From Haematobia irritans (Eukaryota; Arthropoda; Insecta; Diptera; Muscidae), in assembly GCF_050003625.1 (NCBI RefSeq), contig NC_134398.1, forward strand, positions 20,720,997-20,784,996: 64,000 bases of DNA, read 5' to 3'. Every line of letters starts with the position of its first letter. The first letter of the stretch is position 1. Of this stretch, positions 11,762 to 23,084 are shown piece after piece. The notes beneath the pieces are model-generated. The model ran no database searches, was not told where the DNA came from, and saw only the letters and a program-made list of their open reading frames with translations. The translations under genes and the position numbers were made by a program.

Positions 11762-13984
11762 AAATAGAAATAAAATTTGGACAAAATTTTCTATAGAAAT
11801 TAAATTTTGTCAAAATTTCCTAGAGTAATTTGTTACTGTAGGAAATTTTCTTTATAAAATTTTGTTCAAATTTTATAAAGAAATAAAATTTTGACAAAAA
11901 TGTCCACAGAAATAAATTTACACTAAATTCCATATAGAAATATAATTTTCATACAATTTTTCTATAGAAATAAAATTTTGACAAAATTTTCTAAAGAAAT
12001 AAAACTCTGAAAAAAAATTTCTATAGAAATAAAATGTTGACAAAATTTTCTACAGTAATAAAATTTTGACAAATTTTGACACACACACAAATAACATTTT
12101 GACAAAATTTTCTACAGTAATAAAATTTGGACAACGTTTTCTATAGTAATAAAATTTTGACAAAATTTCCTATAGTAATAAAATTTTAACAAAATTTTCT
12201 AAGGAAATAAAATTTTGACAAAAATGTCTAAAAAATAAAATTTACACAAAATTCCCTATAGAAAAAAATTTTATAAAATTTTTCTATAGAAATAAAATCT
12301 TGACAACATTTTCTATAGAAATTAAATTTTTAACAAAATTTTCTGAAGAAATAAAATTTTGACAAGTTTTTTTTAAAAAAGAAATTTTTGACAAAAATTT
12401 CTAAAAAAATGTTTTTTTTTTATTTTCTGTAGAAATAAAATTTAGACAAAATTTTCTATAGAAATAAAATTTAGACAAAATTTTCTAAAGAAATAAAATT
12501 TCGACAAAATTTTCTTTAGAAAAAAAGTTTTGACAAAATTTTCTTTAGAAATAAAATTTTGACTAAATTTTAAATAGATTTAAAATTTTGAAACACACAC
12601 ACATAAATATTTTCTAAAGAAATAGATTTAACATTTTGAAACACACACACATAAATATTTTCTAAAGAAATAAAATGTTGACAAAATTTTCTATAGAAAT
12701 AAAATTTTGACAAATTTTGACACACACAAATAAAATTTTGGCAAAATTTTCTACAGTAGTAAAATTTTAACAAAGTTTTCTATAGAAATAAAATGTTGAC
12801 AAAATATCCTATTATAATTTACACAAAATTCCCTATAGAAACAATTTTCATAAAATTTTTCTATAGAAATAAAATCTTGACAACATTTTCTATAGAAATA
12901 AAATTTTATCAAAATTTTTTGAAGAAATAAAATTTTGACAAGATTTTATAAAGCAAGAAATTGTTGACAAAATTTTCCAAAAAAAAAAATGTTAAAATGT
13001 AAAATTTAGACAAAATTTTCTATAGAAATCAAATTTTAACAAAATTTTCTACAGAAATAAAAGTTTGACAAATTTTCCCAAAGAAATCAAATAAAGTTTA
13101 ATAAACAAATAAAACTTGGACAAATTTTTCTATAGAAATAAATTTTGACAAAAATGTTCTATAGAATTTAGAACATTTTCTATAGAAATAAAATTTTGAT
13201 AAAAATGTCTATAGAAATAAAATATTGACAAAATTTTCTATAGAAATAGCATTTTGACAACATATTCTATAGAAATAAAATTTTGATAAAATTTTCTATA
13301 GAAATAAATTTTTGACAAAATTAAAAAAAAATTGTTTTTATTTTCTGTTGAAGTAAAATTAAGACAATTCTATAGAAATAACATTTTAACAAATTTTCTA
13401 CAGAAATAAAAGTTTCACAAATTTTCGCAAAGGAATCAAATTTTGATAAAGTTTCCTAAAAAATAAAATTTTGACAAAATTTTCTATAGAAATGAAATTT
13501 TGAATAAAAATGTTCTATAGAAATAAAATTTTGACAAAATTTTCTATAGAAATAAAATTTTGACAACATTTTCTATAGAAATAAAATTTTGACAAAATTT
13601 TCTATTGAAATAAATTTTTGACAAAATTTTCTATAGAAACGAAATTTCTTAAGGAAACAAAATTTTGAATAGAAATAAAATTTTGACAAAATTTTCTAAA
13701 GAAATAAAATTTTGACAATATTTTCCATAGAACTAAATTTTGACAAAATATTCTATAGAAATAAAATTTTGACAAAGTTTTCTATATAAATTAAATTTTG
13801 ACAGAAGTTTCTAAAGAAATAAAATTTTCTAAAGAAATACAATTTTTACAAAATTTTCTAAAGACATAAAATTCGACAAAATTTTCTTTAGAACAAAATT
13901 AGAACAAAAATTTGAATAGAATTAAAGTGTTGACAAAATTTTGTACAGAAATACAATTTTGACAAAATTTGCTATAGAATTAAA
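11762..13984 (-). repeat. 29-bp satellite array, right part
   Basis: Continuation of the array at 10178-11167 after the Penelope-like fragment, same orientation. Two embedded CACACACACA-type runs (about 12083, 12590-12600, 12640-12650, 12719) recur at similar spacing, a higher-order variant also present at 11096. The block around 13690-13880 repeats 10590-10990. Confidence 0.85.
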
Positions 13985-13986
13985 AT

Positions 13987-14456
13987 TGTTGTTTTTGATT
14001 TCAGCTTAAAACCATGCATTGGCTACAAGTGTAGCTTAACCAAGAGAGGAGAAGTATGCTTGTCAAATTTATTTGGCCAAATCCCTATAGACTGCAAGAT
14101 GTTGGGATGTACAGCTGTTTCGGAATTACCACACTCCTCATCAGCATCCTCTACTTGCAGCAAAACTATCAACCAATTATCAGAATAAATTCGGGTAATT
14201 CACTCAACCCAAAGTGAACTACACTTGAACCTCCCGAAAAAAGGTTTTGATAGTCGGCTGCTCCTAAACAAATTTTCAAGCATATTTCTTTTCCTTTGCC
14301 AAACTCAAATTATCGATTTGAATGTAGTCGGCTGGGTTTGTTTTTGAGCGTGTTTCCTCTATCTTCATTCGTTTTGTTTGTTATTGTTGGTTTACTCTTC
14401 AATCATTATTGTTGTTTTTGATTTCAGCTTAAAACCATGCTACAAGTGTAGCTTGA
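13987..14456 (-). mobile_element. element J, compound copy with two like ends
   Basis: Starts with GTTTTTGATTTCAGCTTAAA and runs as the reverse complement of 31235-31540 to about 14255. It then continues with unrelated sequence and a second copy of the same end (14409-14456) in the same orientation. This suggests two overlapping insertions or a longer parent element. Confidence 0.5.
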
Positions 14457-14458
14457 CA

Positions 14459-14602
14459 AAATGTCCTATAGAAACAAAAATTTGACACAATTATCTATAG
14501 AAATGAAATTTTGACAAAATTTTTAATAGAACTAGAAATAAAATTTTGACAAAATTTCTATAGAAATAAAATTATGACCAGTTTTTGACAAAATTTTCTA
14601 TA
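14459..14602 (-). repeat. 29-bp satellite, short block
   Basis: About five units on the far side of element J, the end of the array that J interrupts. Confidence 0.7.
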
Positions 14603-15938
14603 AATTCAATAGTTTTAAAAGTTTTAGTTTTCGTATTAGGTCCTAATATCAAAGTCCATTGTAATTGTGGATTTGAACTACGACTACACTACCGTGTACT
14701 CTAGAAAGCAAATCTAAGTTATCATCCCTCATCTAGGTTTTCAAAAGTAACCCATTAAGAAATTGATATTGATAACCATTGGAATCCAGCTAATTAAATG
14801 TTGTTTTCTCAATTTCCAGAAAGTATATAAAAGAAATATTTATTTATGGAAAATAAGATATTTTCAAACCCACTGTGTTTACAGAATCTGCCTCACAAAA
14901 CTATGCTCGTTCATCCGCGAAACTTCAGTGCTGCTACCATGTACTTTTTTATTCTTCGAGTTCTCAATTTTTTGTTGGCAGGGAAAATTTCATTTCATAA
15001 AAATGAACGATGTTGGGAAAAACGCTGAAAAGTAAAGTAATGTATTTAACCCTGAGGCCAAATCAAGGCACTTCTCAAACATGACTGCTTACGAATAAGC
15101 CAACTACTAACATTGTAACCAACACAGTCAAACTTACACGAAAACTCTGTGACCCATCTACGACCAGAAACCGACCACATCCTGTATAACGATTTTCCAT
15201 TACAGAGTTTTGTAAAAATATTTTCGCCTTTATTGGGGGGTTTTGTTACCACTGTTCTGTTGCTTAAATATTTCCTCAGCGCTTTTTGTTTGTATCCTTG
15301 TTATGCTGATGATGCATTGAAAAAATCTTTCTTGCTCAATAGAACAGGTTTTGAATTACCTTACCGAACAGCGAACAAATGAACAGCGAAAATTTGTGAA
15401 TACCAGAGAGAAAATTTTTAATTGAATTTGTTAGCCCCAAAGCAACTGCAGAAGGGCTGGTGAAAGTTGGCGAAACCACAAACGAATTATGTCGCATTAA
15501 TATGTTTTATACAATTCTCTGGGAGGTATAAAAAGTTTGCCATTTTGTTTACAACACATTGCAATATCGAGTTTGGACTCGGTTAAGTATGGACATTCTT
15601 GAGCAAAGTACAAATTTAATACGGTTTACACAAGATTATGAACGCAAATTGTTGTTTTCATAACGCTTGGTGTCATATTATCGTGGTCGGATTGACACCA
15701 TCTATTTATTCTCCGTTTGACACCGCATGAGTGTTGTTCCACTTTCATAAATAGATTGTTTTGAAAAATGAGCGCTGTTCATGTTTTTTTTTCTATGGGT
15801 GTAATTAACATCTCAAATTTCAGTTAAATCGGGTGGAAACTTCGTTGTCTATGACCTCTAAAATCATAGGGTCGAATTATATGGGGATACACCAGAAGAA
15901 ATTTTTGCCAAAGAAAAAAAAATAATTTAAAATTTAAA
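14603..15938. other. mostly unique sequence, no gene recognised
   Basis: Open stretches at 14763-15035 and 15149-15382 have no motif, no conserved pattern and no splice context I can defend. At 15510-15600 and 15790-15900 there are decayed phrases of mini-me-type elements (GAGGTATAAAAAGTTTGCCA; TTTCAGTTAAATCGGGTGG). Confidence 0.4.
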
Positions 15939-15940
15939 AT

Positions 15941-17009
15941 TGTCAACATTTTTTTTCTAGAGAAAATTTTGCCAAAACTTGTTTTTTAGAGAAAATTTTG
16001 TGAAAATTTTATTTCTAGAGAAAATTTTGTGAAAATTTTATTTTTATAGAAAATGTTCTCAACATTTTATTTCTATAGAAAATTTTGTCAAAGATTCATT
16101 TCTATAAAAAATTTTGTCAAAATTTCATTTCTATAGAAAATTTTGTATGAATTTTATTTCTATAGAAAATTTTGCCAAAATTTTATGTTTACAGATAATT
16201 TTGTCAAAATTTTAATTCTAGAGAAAATTTTGTCAAAATTTTATTTCTGTAGAAAATTTTGTCAAAATTTTATTTCTATAGAAAGTTTTGTCATAATTTC
16301 ATTTCTGTAGAAAATATTGTCAAAATTTTATTTCTATAGAAAATTTTGTCAAAAATATGTTTCTGTAGAAAATTTTGTGACTATTTTATTTCTATAGAAA
16401 AGTTTGTCAATTTTTTTTTTATTTCTACAGAAAATTTGGTCAATTTTTTTATTGCTAAAGAAATTTTTCTCAATTTTTTTATCTTTTTATTTCGATAGAA
16501 AATTTTGTCAACATTTTATTCCTACAGAAATTAATTTTTTTTATTTCTAAAAAATGTTTGTCAATTTTGTTAATTTTTTATTTCTATAGAAAATTTTGTC
16601 AAAAATTTTTATTTTTAAAATTTTTTTTTTTTCAATTTTTTTTATTTCTATGGAGAATTTTTTAATTTTTTTTAATTTTTATAGAAAATGTTGTTAAATT
16701 TTTTTATTTCTGTAGAACATTTTGTTTTAAACAAAATTTTAGTCTTAGTGTCTCTTACTTGGAAGGAAAAATAAAACAAGTATATACGGCCGTAAGTTCG
16801 GCCAGGCCGAATCTTATGTACCCTCCACCATGAATTGCGTAGAAACTTCTACGAAAGACTGTCATCCACAAATTTCAACTCACTCGGATGAAATTTGCTC
16901 CTCCAAAAGGCACCGGAGGTCAAATCTTGCGATCGGTTTATATGGGAGCTATATATAATTATAGACTGATAGGAACCAATTCCTGCATGGTTGTTGGATA
17001 CCATATACT
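15941..17009 (-). repeat. tandem duplication, copy 1 (29-bp array plus element A end block)
   Basis: Unit made of a diverged 29-bp array (15941-16738) and the hairpin end of element A with part of one tandem unit (16775-17009). Repeated directly at 17010-18022 with nearly the same substitutions. Copy 2 lacks two 29-bp units (a 56-bp difference). Confidence 0.85.
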
Positions 17010-18983
17010 TGTCAACATTTTTTTTCTAGAGAAAATTTTGCCAAAACTTGTTTTTTAGAGAAAATTTTGTGAAAATTTTATTTCTAGAGAAAATTTTGTG
17101 AAAATTTTATTTTTATAGAAAATGTTCTCAACATTTTATTTCTATAGAAAATTTTGTCAAAGATTCATTTCTATAAAAAATTTTGTCAAAATTTCATTTC
17201 TATAGAAAATTTTGTATGAATTTTATTTCTATAGAAAATTTTGCCAAAATTTTATGTTTACAGATAATTTTGTCAAAATTTTAATTCTAGAGAAAATTTT
17301 GTCAAAATTTTATTTCTGTAAAAAATTTTGTCAAAATTTTATTTCTATAGAAAGTTTTGTCATAATTTCATTTCTGTAGAAAATATTGTCAAAATTTTAT
17401 TTCTATAGAAAATTTTGTCAATTTTTTTTTTTATTTCTACAGAAAATTTGGTCAATTTTTTTATTGCTAAAGAAATTTTTCTCAATTTTTTTATCTTTTT
17501 ATTTCGATAGAAAATTTTGTCAACATTTTATTCCTACAGAAATTAATTTTTTTTATTTCTAAAAAATGTTTGTCAATTTTGTTAATTTTTTATTTCTATA
17601 GAAAATTTTGTCAAAAATTTTTATTTCTAAAATTTTTTTTTTTTCAATTTTTTTTATTTCTATGGAGAATTTTTTAATTTTTTTTTAATTTTTATAGAAA
17701 ATGTTGTTAAATTTTTTTATTTCTGTAGAACATTTTGTTTTAAACAAAATTTTAGTTTTAGTGTCTCTTACTTGGAAGGAAAAATAAAACAAGTATATAC
17801 GGCCGTAAGTTCGGCCAGGCCGAATCTTATGTACCCTCCACCATGAATTGCGTAGAAACTTCTACGAAAGACTGTCATCCACAAATTTCAACTCACTCGG
17901 ATGAAATTTGCTCCTCCAAAAGGCACCGGAGGTCAAATCTTGCGATCGGTTTATATGGGAGCTATATATAATTATAGACTGATAGGAACCAATTCCTGCA
18001 TGGTTGTTGGATACCATATACTAACATCACGTACCAAATTTCAACGGTATGGTAAGAATTTTGCTCTTCCAAAATGCTCCGGAGGTCTAATCTGGGGATC
18101 GGTTTATATGGGGCCTATATATAATTATGGACCGATATCGACCAATTTTTGCATGGGTGTTTGAGGCCATATATTAACATCACGTACCAAATTTCAACTG
18201 AATCAGATGAATTTTTGTCTTCCAAGAGGCTCCGGAGGTCAAATCTGGTGATCGGTTTATATGGGGGCTATATATAATTATGGACCGATATGGACCAATT
18301 TTTGCATGGTCATTAGAGACCATATACTTTATCATGTACCGATCCGGATGAAATTTGTTTCTCTTAGAGGCTCTACAAGCCAAATCGGGGGATCGGTTTA
18401 TATGGGGGCTATATACAATTATGGACCGATGTGGACCAATTTTTGCATGGTTTTTAGAGACCATTTACTAACACCATGTACCAAATTTCAGCCGGATCGG
18501 ATAAAATTTGCTTCTCTTAGTGGCTCCGCAAGCCAAATCGGGGGATCGGTTTATATGGGGGCTTTATATAATTATGGACCGATGTGGACCAATTTTTGCA
18601 TGGTTGTTAGAGACCATATACTAACACCATGTACCAAATTTCAGTCGGATCGGATGAAATTTGCTTCTCTTAGAGGCCTCGCAAGCCAAATTTGGGGGTC
18701 CGTTTATATGGGGGCTATATGTAAAAGTGGACCGATATGGCCCATTTGCAATACCATCCGACCTACATCAATAACAACTACTTGTGCCAAGTTTTAAGTC
18801 GATAGCTTCTTCCGTTCTGAAGTTAGCCTTATTTCAACAGGCCGGACGGACGGACAGACATGCTCAGATCGATTCAGAATTTCACCACGACCCAGAATAT
18901 ATATAATTTATGGGGTCTTAGATCAATATTTCGATGTGTTACAAACGAAATGACAAAGTTAATATATGGTGGAGGGTATAAAA
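16775..18983 (-). mobile_element. element A (A3), with its hairpin end duplicated
   Basis: Minus-orientation copy: CAAGTATATACGGCCGTAAG hairpin end (present twice, 16775 and 17788), 153-bp units 17900-18740, core and GGAC run near 18840-18860, and end block to GGTGGAGGGTATAAAAA. One arm of the end palindrome (CCCCATCCTA) has been lost. Confidence 0.75.
17010..18022 (-). repeat. tandem duplication, copy 2
   Basis: Second copy of 15941-17009. The junction lies inside the phrase CATATACT, after which copy 2 runs on into the rest of element A (to about 18983). Confidence 0.85.
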
Positions 18984-19128
18984 ATAATATGTGCCAAATT
19001 TCAGGACAATATCTTAATTCTTACAACAGACCGCTGAATTGACGGATATCGTTACATCGTCTTAGAATTTCACCCTGATATGGTCAAAAATCGAAATTCG
19101 ATTTGCTAAAAGTGGAATGAGATAGATA

Positions 19129-20060
19129 AAGGGTGATTTGTTAAGAGCTTGATAACTTTTTAAAAAAAAAAACGCATAAAATTTGCAAAATCTCATCGGT
19201 TCTTTATTTGAAACGTTAGATTGGTCCATGACATTTACTTTTTGAAGATAATTTCATTTAAATGTTGACCGCGGCTGCGTCTTAGGTGGTCCATTCGGAA
19301 AGTCCAATTTTGGGCAACTTTTTCGAGCATTTCGGCCGGAATAGCCCGAATTTCTTCGGAAATGTTGTCTTCCAAAGCTGGAATAGTTGCTGGCTTATTT
19401 CTGTAGACTTTAGACTTGACGTAGCCCCACAAAAAATAGTCTAAAGGCGTCAAATCGCATGATCTTGGTGGCCAACTTACCGGTCCATTTCTTGAGATGA
19501 ATTGTTCTCCGAAGTTTTCCCTCAAAATGGCCATAGAATCGCGAGCTGTGTGGCATGTAGCGCCATCTTGTTGAAACCACATGTCAACCAAGTTCAGTTC
19601 TTCCATTTTTGGCAACAAAAAGTTTGTTAGCATCGAACGATAGCGATCGCCATTCACCGTAACGTTGCGTCCAACAGCATCTTTGAAAAAATACGGTCCA
19701 ATGATTCCACCAGCGTACAAACCACACCAAACAGTGCATTTTTCGGGATGCATGGGCAGTTCTTGAACGGCTTCTGGTTGCTCTTCACTCCAAATGCGGC
19801 AATTTTGCTTATTTACGTAGCAATTCAACCAGAAATGAGCCTCATCGCTGAACAAAATTTGTCGATAAAAAAGCGGATTTTCTGCCAACTTTTCTAGGGC
19901 CCATTCACTGAAAATTCGACGTTGTGGCAGATCGTTCGGCTATTCATGATGAAATGTCAAAGCATACTGAGCATCTTTCTCTTTGACACCATGTCTGAAA
20001 TCCCACGTGATCTGTCAAATACTAATGCATGAAAATCCTAACCTCAAAAGAATCACCCTT
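19129..20060 (-). mobile_element. DD41D mariner-like element, internally deleted
   Basis: 932 bp bounded by AAGGGTGATT terminal inverted repeats and TA target duplications (19127-19128, 20061-20062). The transposase keeps its C-terminal catalytic part, but an internal deletion has removed the N-terminal DNA-binding region. Close to the right end, an ATG at 19947-19945 is followed at once by sequence that in intact relatives lies far downstream. The element must depend on transposase from elsewhere, if it moves at all. Confidence 0.85.
19235..19945 (-). pseudogene. DD41D (rosa-type) transposase, N-terminally deleted
   Basis: Open from about 19938 to the stop at 19235. In the 217-residue part starting at Met 19888, motifs are FSDEAHFW (first Asp, residue 15), WFQQDGATCHTA (second Asp, 108) and DLTPLDYFLWG (third Asp, 150). 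The spacing of 41 residues between the second and third Asp marks the DD41D group of Tc1/mariner. The C-terminus ends with DHLRRSRGQHLNEIIF. The helix-turn-helix half is missing: in-frame reading upstream meets a TAG at the deletion junction, and the apparent start ATG at 19947 is out of frame. The catalytic half itself carries no stop or frameshift, so the deletion may be fairly recent. Confidence 0.85.
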
Positions 20061-20062
20061 TA

Positions 20063-20803
20063 TTATTGTAAAACTCGTACATAGTCCTAAGATTATTTTT
20101 TTTTTATTTTAAGGAATTCTACAAAGGAGACCCGAAGCCTATAACGTAGTACAAAATTGCTTAGCTGGATAGAAGTCAGAAATGCTCTGTATCAAATAGA
20201 ATTGAAACATTTGGCCTGGACCCATGTTAACCACACCGCCAATCTACAATAAGTCCATTCAAGGAATCACACTGAAATCATTTTCAGAACCTATGCATTA
20301 AATTCGCCTTGTATTAAAGCGCCACCTTGTGTAATAGAATTTTGTCAGTAGAAGTCACCCTATACCAAAGACTCCGTATGGTTCAAGTCTATGCTAACGC
20401 TCTTCAATTTTAACCTTCCCTGTTAAATTGAAGCCTACAACCAGAGAAGATTTTATGACTGAAGATGCAATACATGAGATACATAATATGCTTAAAAGGG
20501 GGCACTAGTAAATGTTGGTCCTTCACTTTTAGGATTTTCATAAATTTTTTTAGTCTGTGACTCAATTTAAGCGTCGCCATAATTTTGGCTTTTTATGGCC
20601 AATTAGCAACACCATCCGACCCACATGAATATCAAGTAATTGTGCCCAGTTTCATGCCGGAAGTTTGTGTGATGCTATTAGACGGACGGACGGACTTTGC
20701 ACAGTGCTTTGAAAGCGACATAAAATATGTGCTCCCATGTTTATTCTAATTTCTGTGTTTAATAGTCCATAATATCGAGCTTCGATTACAAAAATATTTT
20801 TTG
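20063..20803. other. mostly unique; one decayed element end
   Basis: No gene seen. At 20585-20700 CACCATCCGACCCACATGAA, a GTGCCCAGTTTCATGCC phrase and a GACGGACGGACGG run mark an old relative of elements A and B. Confidence 0.45.
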
Positions 20804-20817
20804 CTATAATTGACTAG

Positions 20818-20842
20818 GTTAGATTAGGTTAGGTTACCTAAC
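20818..20842. mobile_element. 25-bp SINE-tail insertion with 14-bp target duplication
   Basis: The 14-mer CTATAATTGACTAG occurs at 20804-20817 and 20843-20856. Only 25 bp of AGGTT-type tail (GTTAGATTAGGTTAGG...) lies between them. The long exact duplication points to reverse-transcription-type insertion of almost nothing but the tail. Confidence 0.65.
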
Positions 20843-20856
20843 CTATAATTGACTAG

Positions 20857-21492
20857 AAATATTTAAAAAAAATATGTGAATTTTAATCTTTTTTGGTCGA
20901 AAATGGGGTTAAATTACATGAAGGGTGTAAAAAACGAATGGTTCGATTTAAGCCAAGTTAAATATTTTGGCTAGATATTGGTGGTAAGTTTTGAACAAAA
21001 TCCAAGAAAGGAATACATTTTAGCAAATTACAAATTTGACAATATTTTAACCTTTTGGGATTTTTTTATCCAAAAAGGATACATTACAAAATACACCAAA
21101 AATAAGAATATATCTCTCAAGTTTGTCTATTGGTTGCATGGTCAATTATTATTGAATTAAAAAAAATCTGCTATTGTAAATTAGAAACATATTTTATATA
21201 TTTCTACCTATGGAGTATGTTTTTGGTAAAACTTCTCATTTATAACAACAAGGTTTTGTCGTGTATTGTGTTTTATATTAATTTAAACTTAACGTTGAAA
21301 AACTTTACCCATAGCCGAGGTGACTAATTTTAGTGGAATGTCAGTAGGATTCCGGTGCACTTAAGGTTTCGGCTCTAACCATGACCATACAATTTCAAAG
21401 AGTGATCTATAACCGAATGACGGACAGTTTGCTATTTGTGTTATCTCACCCTTTTATGCAATGAAATATTTTCTATACCTTTGCGTGGGAGG
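20857..21492. other. unique A+T-rich sequence, nothing recognised
   Basis: Open stretches at 20978-21160 and 21130-21327 look like chance: very A/T-rich codons and no motif. Confidence 0.4.
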
Positions 21493-21494
21493 TA

Positions 21495-21740
21495 CACAGA
21501 AAAAAATTTCACGAAAAATTTTCCAATTAAAATTTTAATTGAGTTTTAAAAAATAATCAATTAAAAATTTAATAGATTCAACAAATTTTTTAATTGAAAC
21601 AAAAATCAATCACAAAAATTAATAGTATCAATTAATTTTTTAATTGATACTATCATTTCTGTGATTGAAGACATTTCAATTAAAAAATTAATTGGATCAA
21701 TTAATTTCGTGATTGAACCAGAAAAAAAATTTTTTGTGTG
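21495..21740 (+). mobile_element. element G, MITE with TA target duplication
   Basis: 246 bp bounded by CACAGAAAAAAATTTC and AAATTTTTTGTGTG, flanked by TA (21493-21494, 21741-21742). The interior is a series of self-complementary AATTAATT/TTAATTGA motifs. Other copies are at 48713-49002 and 62285-62575. Confidence 0.7.
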
Positions 21741-21780
21741 TACGTGAAGGAGTGGTCCGATCGTAATGAAGCTTAGTATT

Positions 21781-23084
21781 TTTATACCCTCCACCATAGG
21801 ATGGGGGTATATTAACTTTGTCATTCCGTTTGTAACATATCGAAATATTGCTCTAAGACCCCATAAAGTATATATATTCTGGGTCGTGTTGAAATTCTGA
21901 GTCGATCTGAGCATGTCCGTCCGTCTGTTGAAATCACGCTAACCTCCGAACGAAACAAGCTATCGACTTGAAACTTGGCACAAGTACTTGTTATTGATGT
22001 AGGTCGGATGGTATTGCAAATGGGCCATATCGGCTCACTTTTACCTATAGCCCCCATATAAACGGACTCCCAAATTTGGCTTGCGGATCCTCTAAGAGAA
22101 GCAACTTTCATCCGATCCGGCTGAAATTGGGTACATCGTATTAGTATATGGTCTCTAACAACCATGTAAAAAGTGGTCCATATCAGTCCATAATTATATA
22201 TAGCCCCCATATAAACCGACCACTAGAATTGGCTTGCAGAATATTCTGGGTCGTGTTGAAATTCTGAGTCGATCTGAGCATGTCCGTCCGTCTGTTGAAA
22301 TCACGCTAACCTCCGAACGAAACAAGCTATCGACTTGAAACTTGGCACAAGTACTTGTTATTGATGTAGGTCGGATGGTATTGCAAATGGGCCATATCGG
22401 TTCACTTTTACGTATAGCCCCCATATAAACGGAAGAGAAGCAACTTTCATCCGATCCGGCTGAAATTGGGTACATCGTGTTAGTATATGGCCTCTAACAA
22501 CCATGTAAAACGTGGTCCATATCAGTCCATAATTATATATAGCCCCAATATAAACCGATCCGTAGAATTGGCTTGCGGAGCCTCTAAGAGAAGCAAATTT
22601 CATCCGAACCGGCTGAAATTTGGTACATGGTGTTAGTATTTGGTCTCTAACAAGCATGCAAAAATTGGTCCACATCGGTCCATAATTATATATAGCCCCA
22701 ATATAAACCGATCCCTAGAATTGGCTTGCGGAGCCTCTAAGAGAAGCAAATTTCATCCGAACCGGCTGAAATTTGGAACATGGTGTTAGTATATGGTCTC
22801 TAACAAGCATGCAAAAATTGGTCCATATCAGTCCATAATTATATATAGCCCCCATACAAACCGATCACCAGAATTGACCTCCGGAGCCTCTTGGAAGACC
22901 AAAATTCATCTGATTCAGTTGAAATTTGGTACGTGGTGTCAATATATGGCCTCAAACACCCATGCAAAAATTGGTCGAAATCGGTCCATAATTATATATA
23001 GCCCCCATATAAACCGATCCCCAGATTTGACCTCCGAAGCCTCTTCGAAGAGGAAAATTCATCCGATTCGGTTGAAATTTTGTA
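21781..23084 (+). mobile_element. element A (A4), 3' end lost beyond a mariner insertion
   Basis: Intact end palindrome and core, then 153-bp units to 23084, where the DD37E element begins at a TA. The sequence after the DD37E element does not resume element A, so the hairpin end is missing. A 193-bp block (21874-22066), including the core and microsatellite, is repeated at 22241-22433. Confidence 0.75.
21874..22433 (+). repeat. direct duplication inside element A4
   Basis: 21874-22066 and 22241-22433 agree except for a few substitutions (offset 367 bp). Both include ATATTCTGGGTCGTGTTG and GCCCCCATATAAACGGA, so part of the element end has been copied into its tandem block. Confidence 0.75.

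Noticed and set aside
4897..13984. Possible CRISPR array of 29-bp direct repeats
   Set aside because: No spacers: units abut directly, and the genome is clearly eukaryotic.
14763..15382. Possible small genes in the unique region 14.6-15.5 kb
   Set aside because: Two overlapping short open frames without motif, Kozak context or splice signals; no support.
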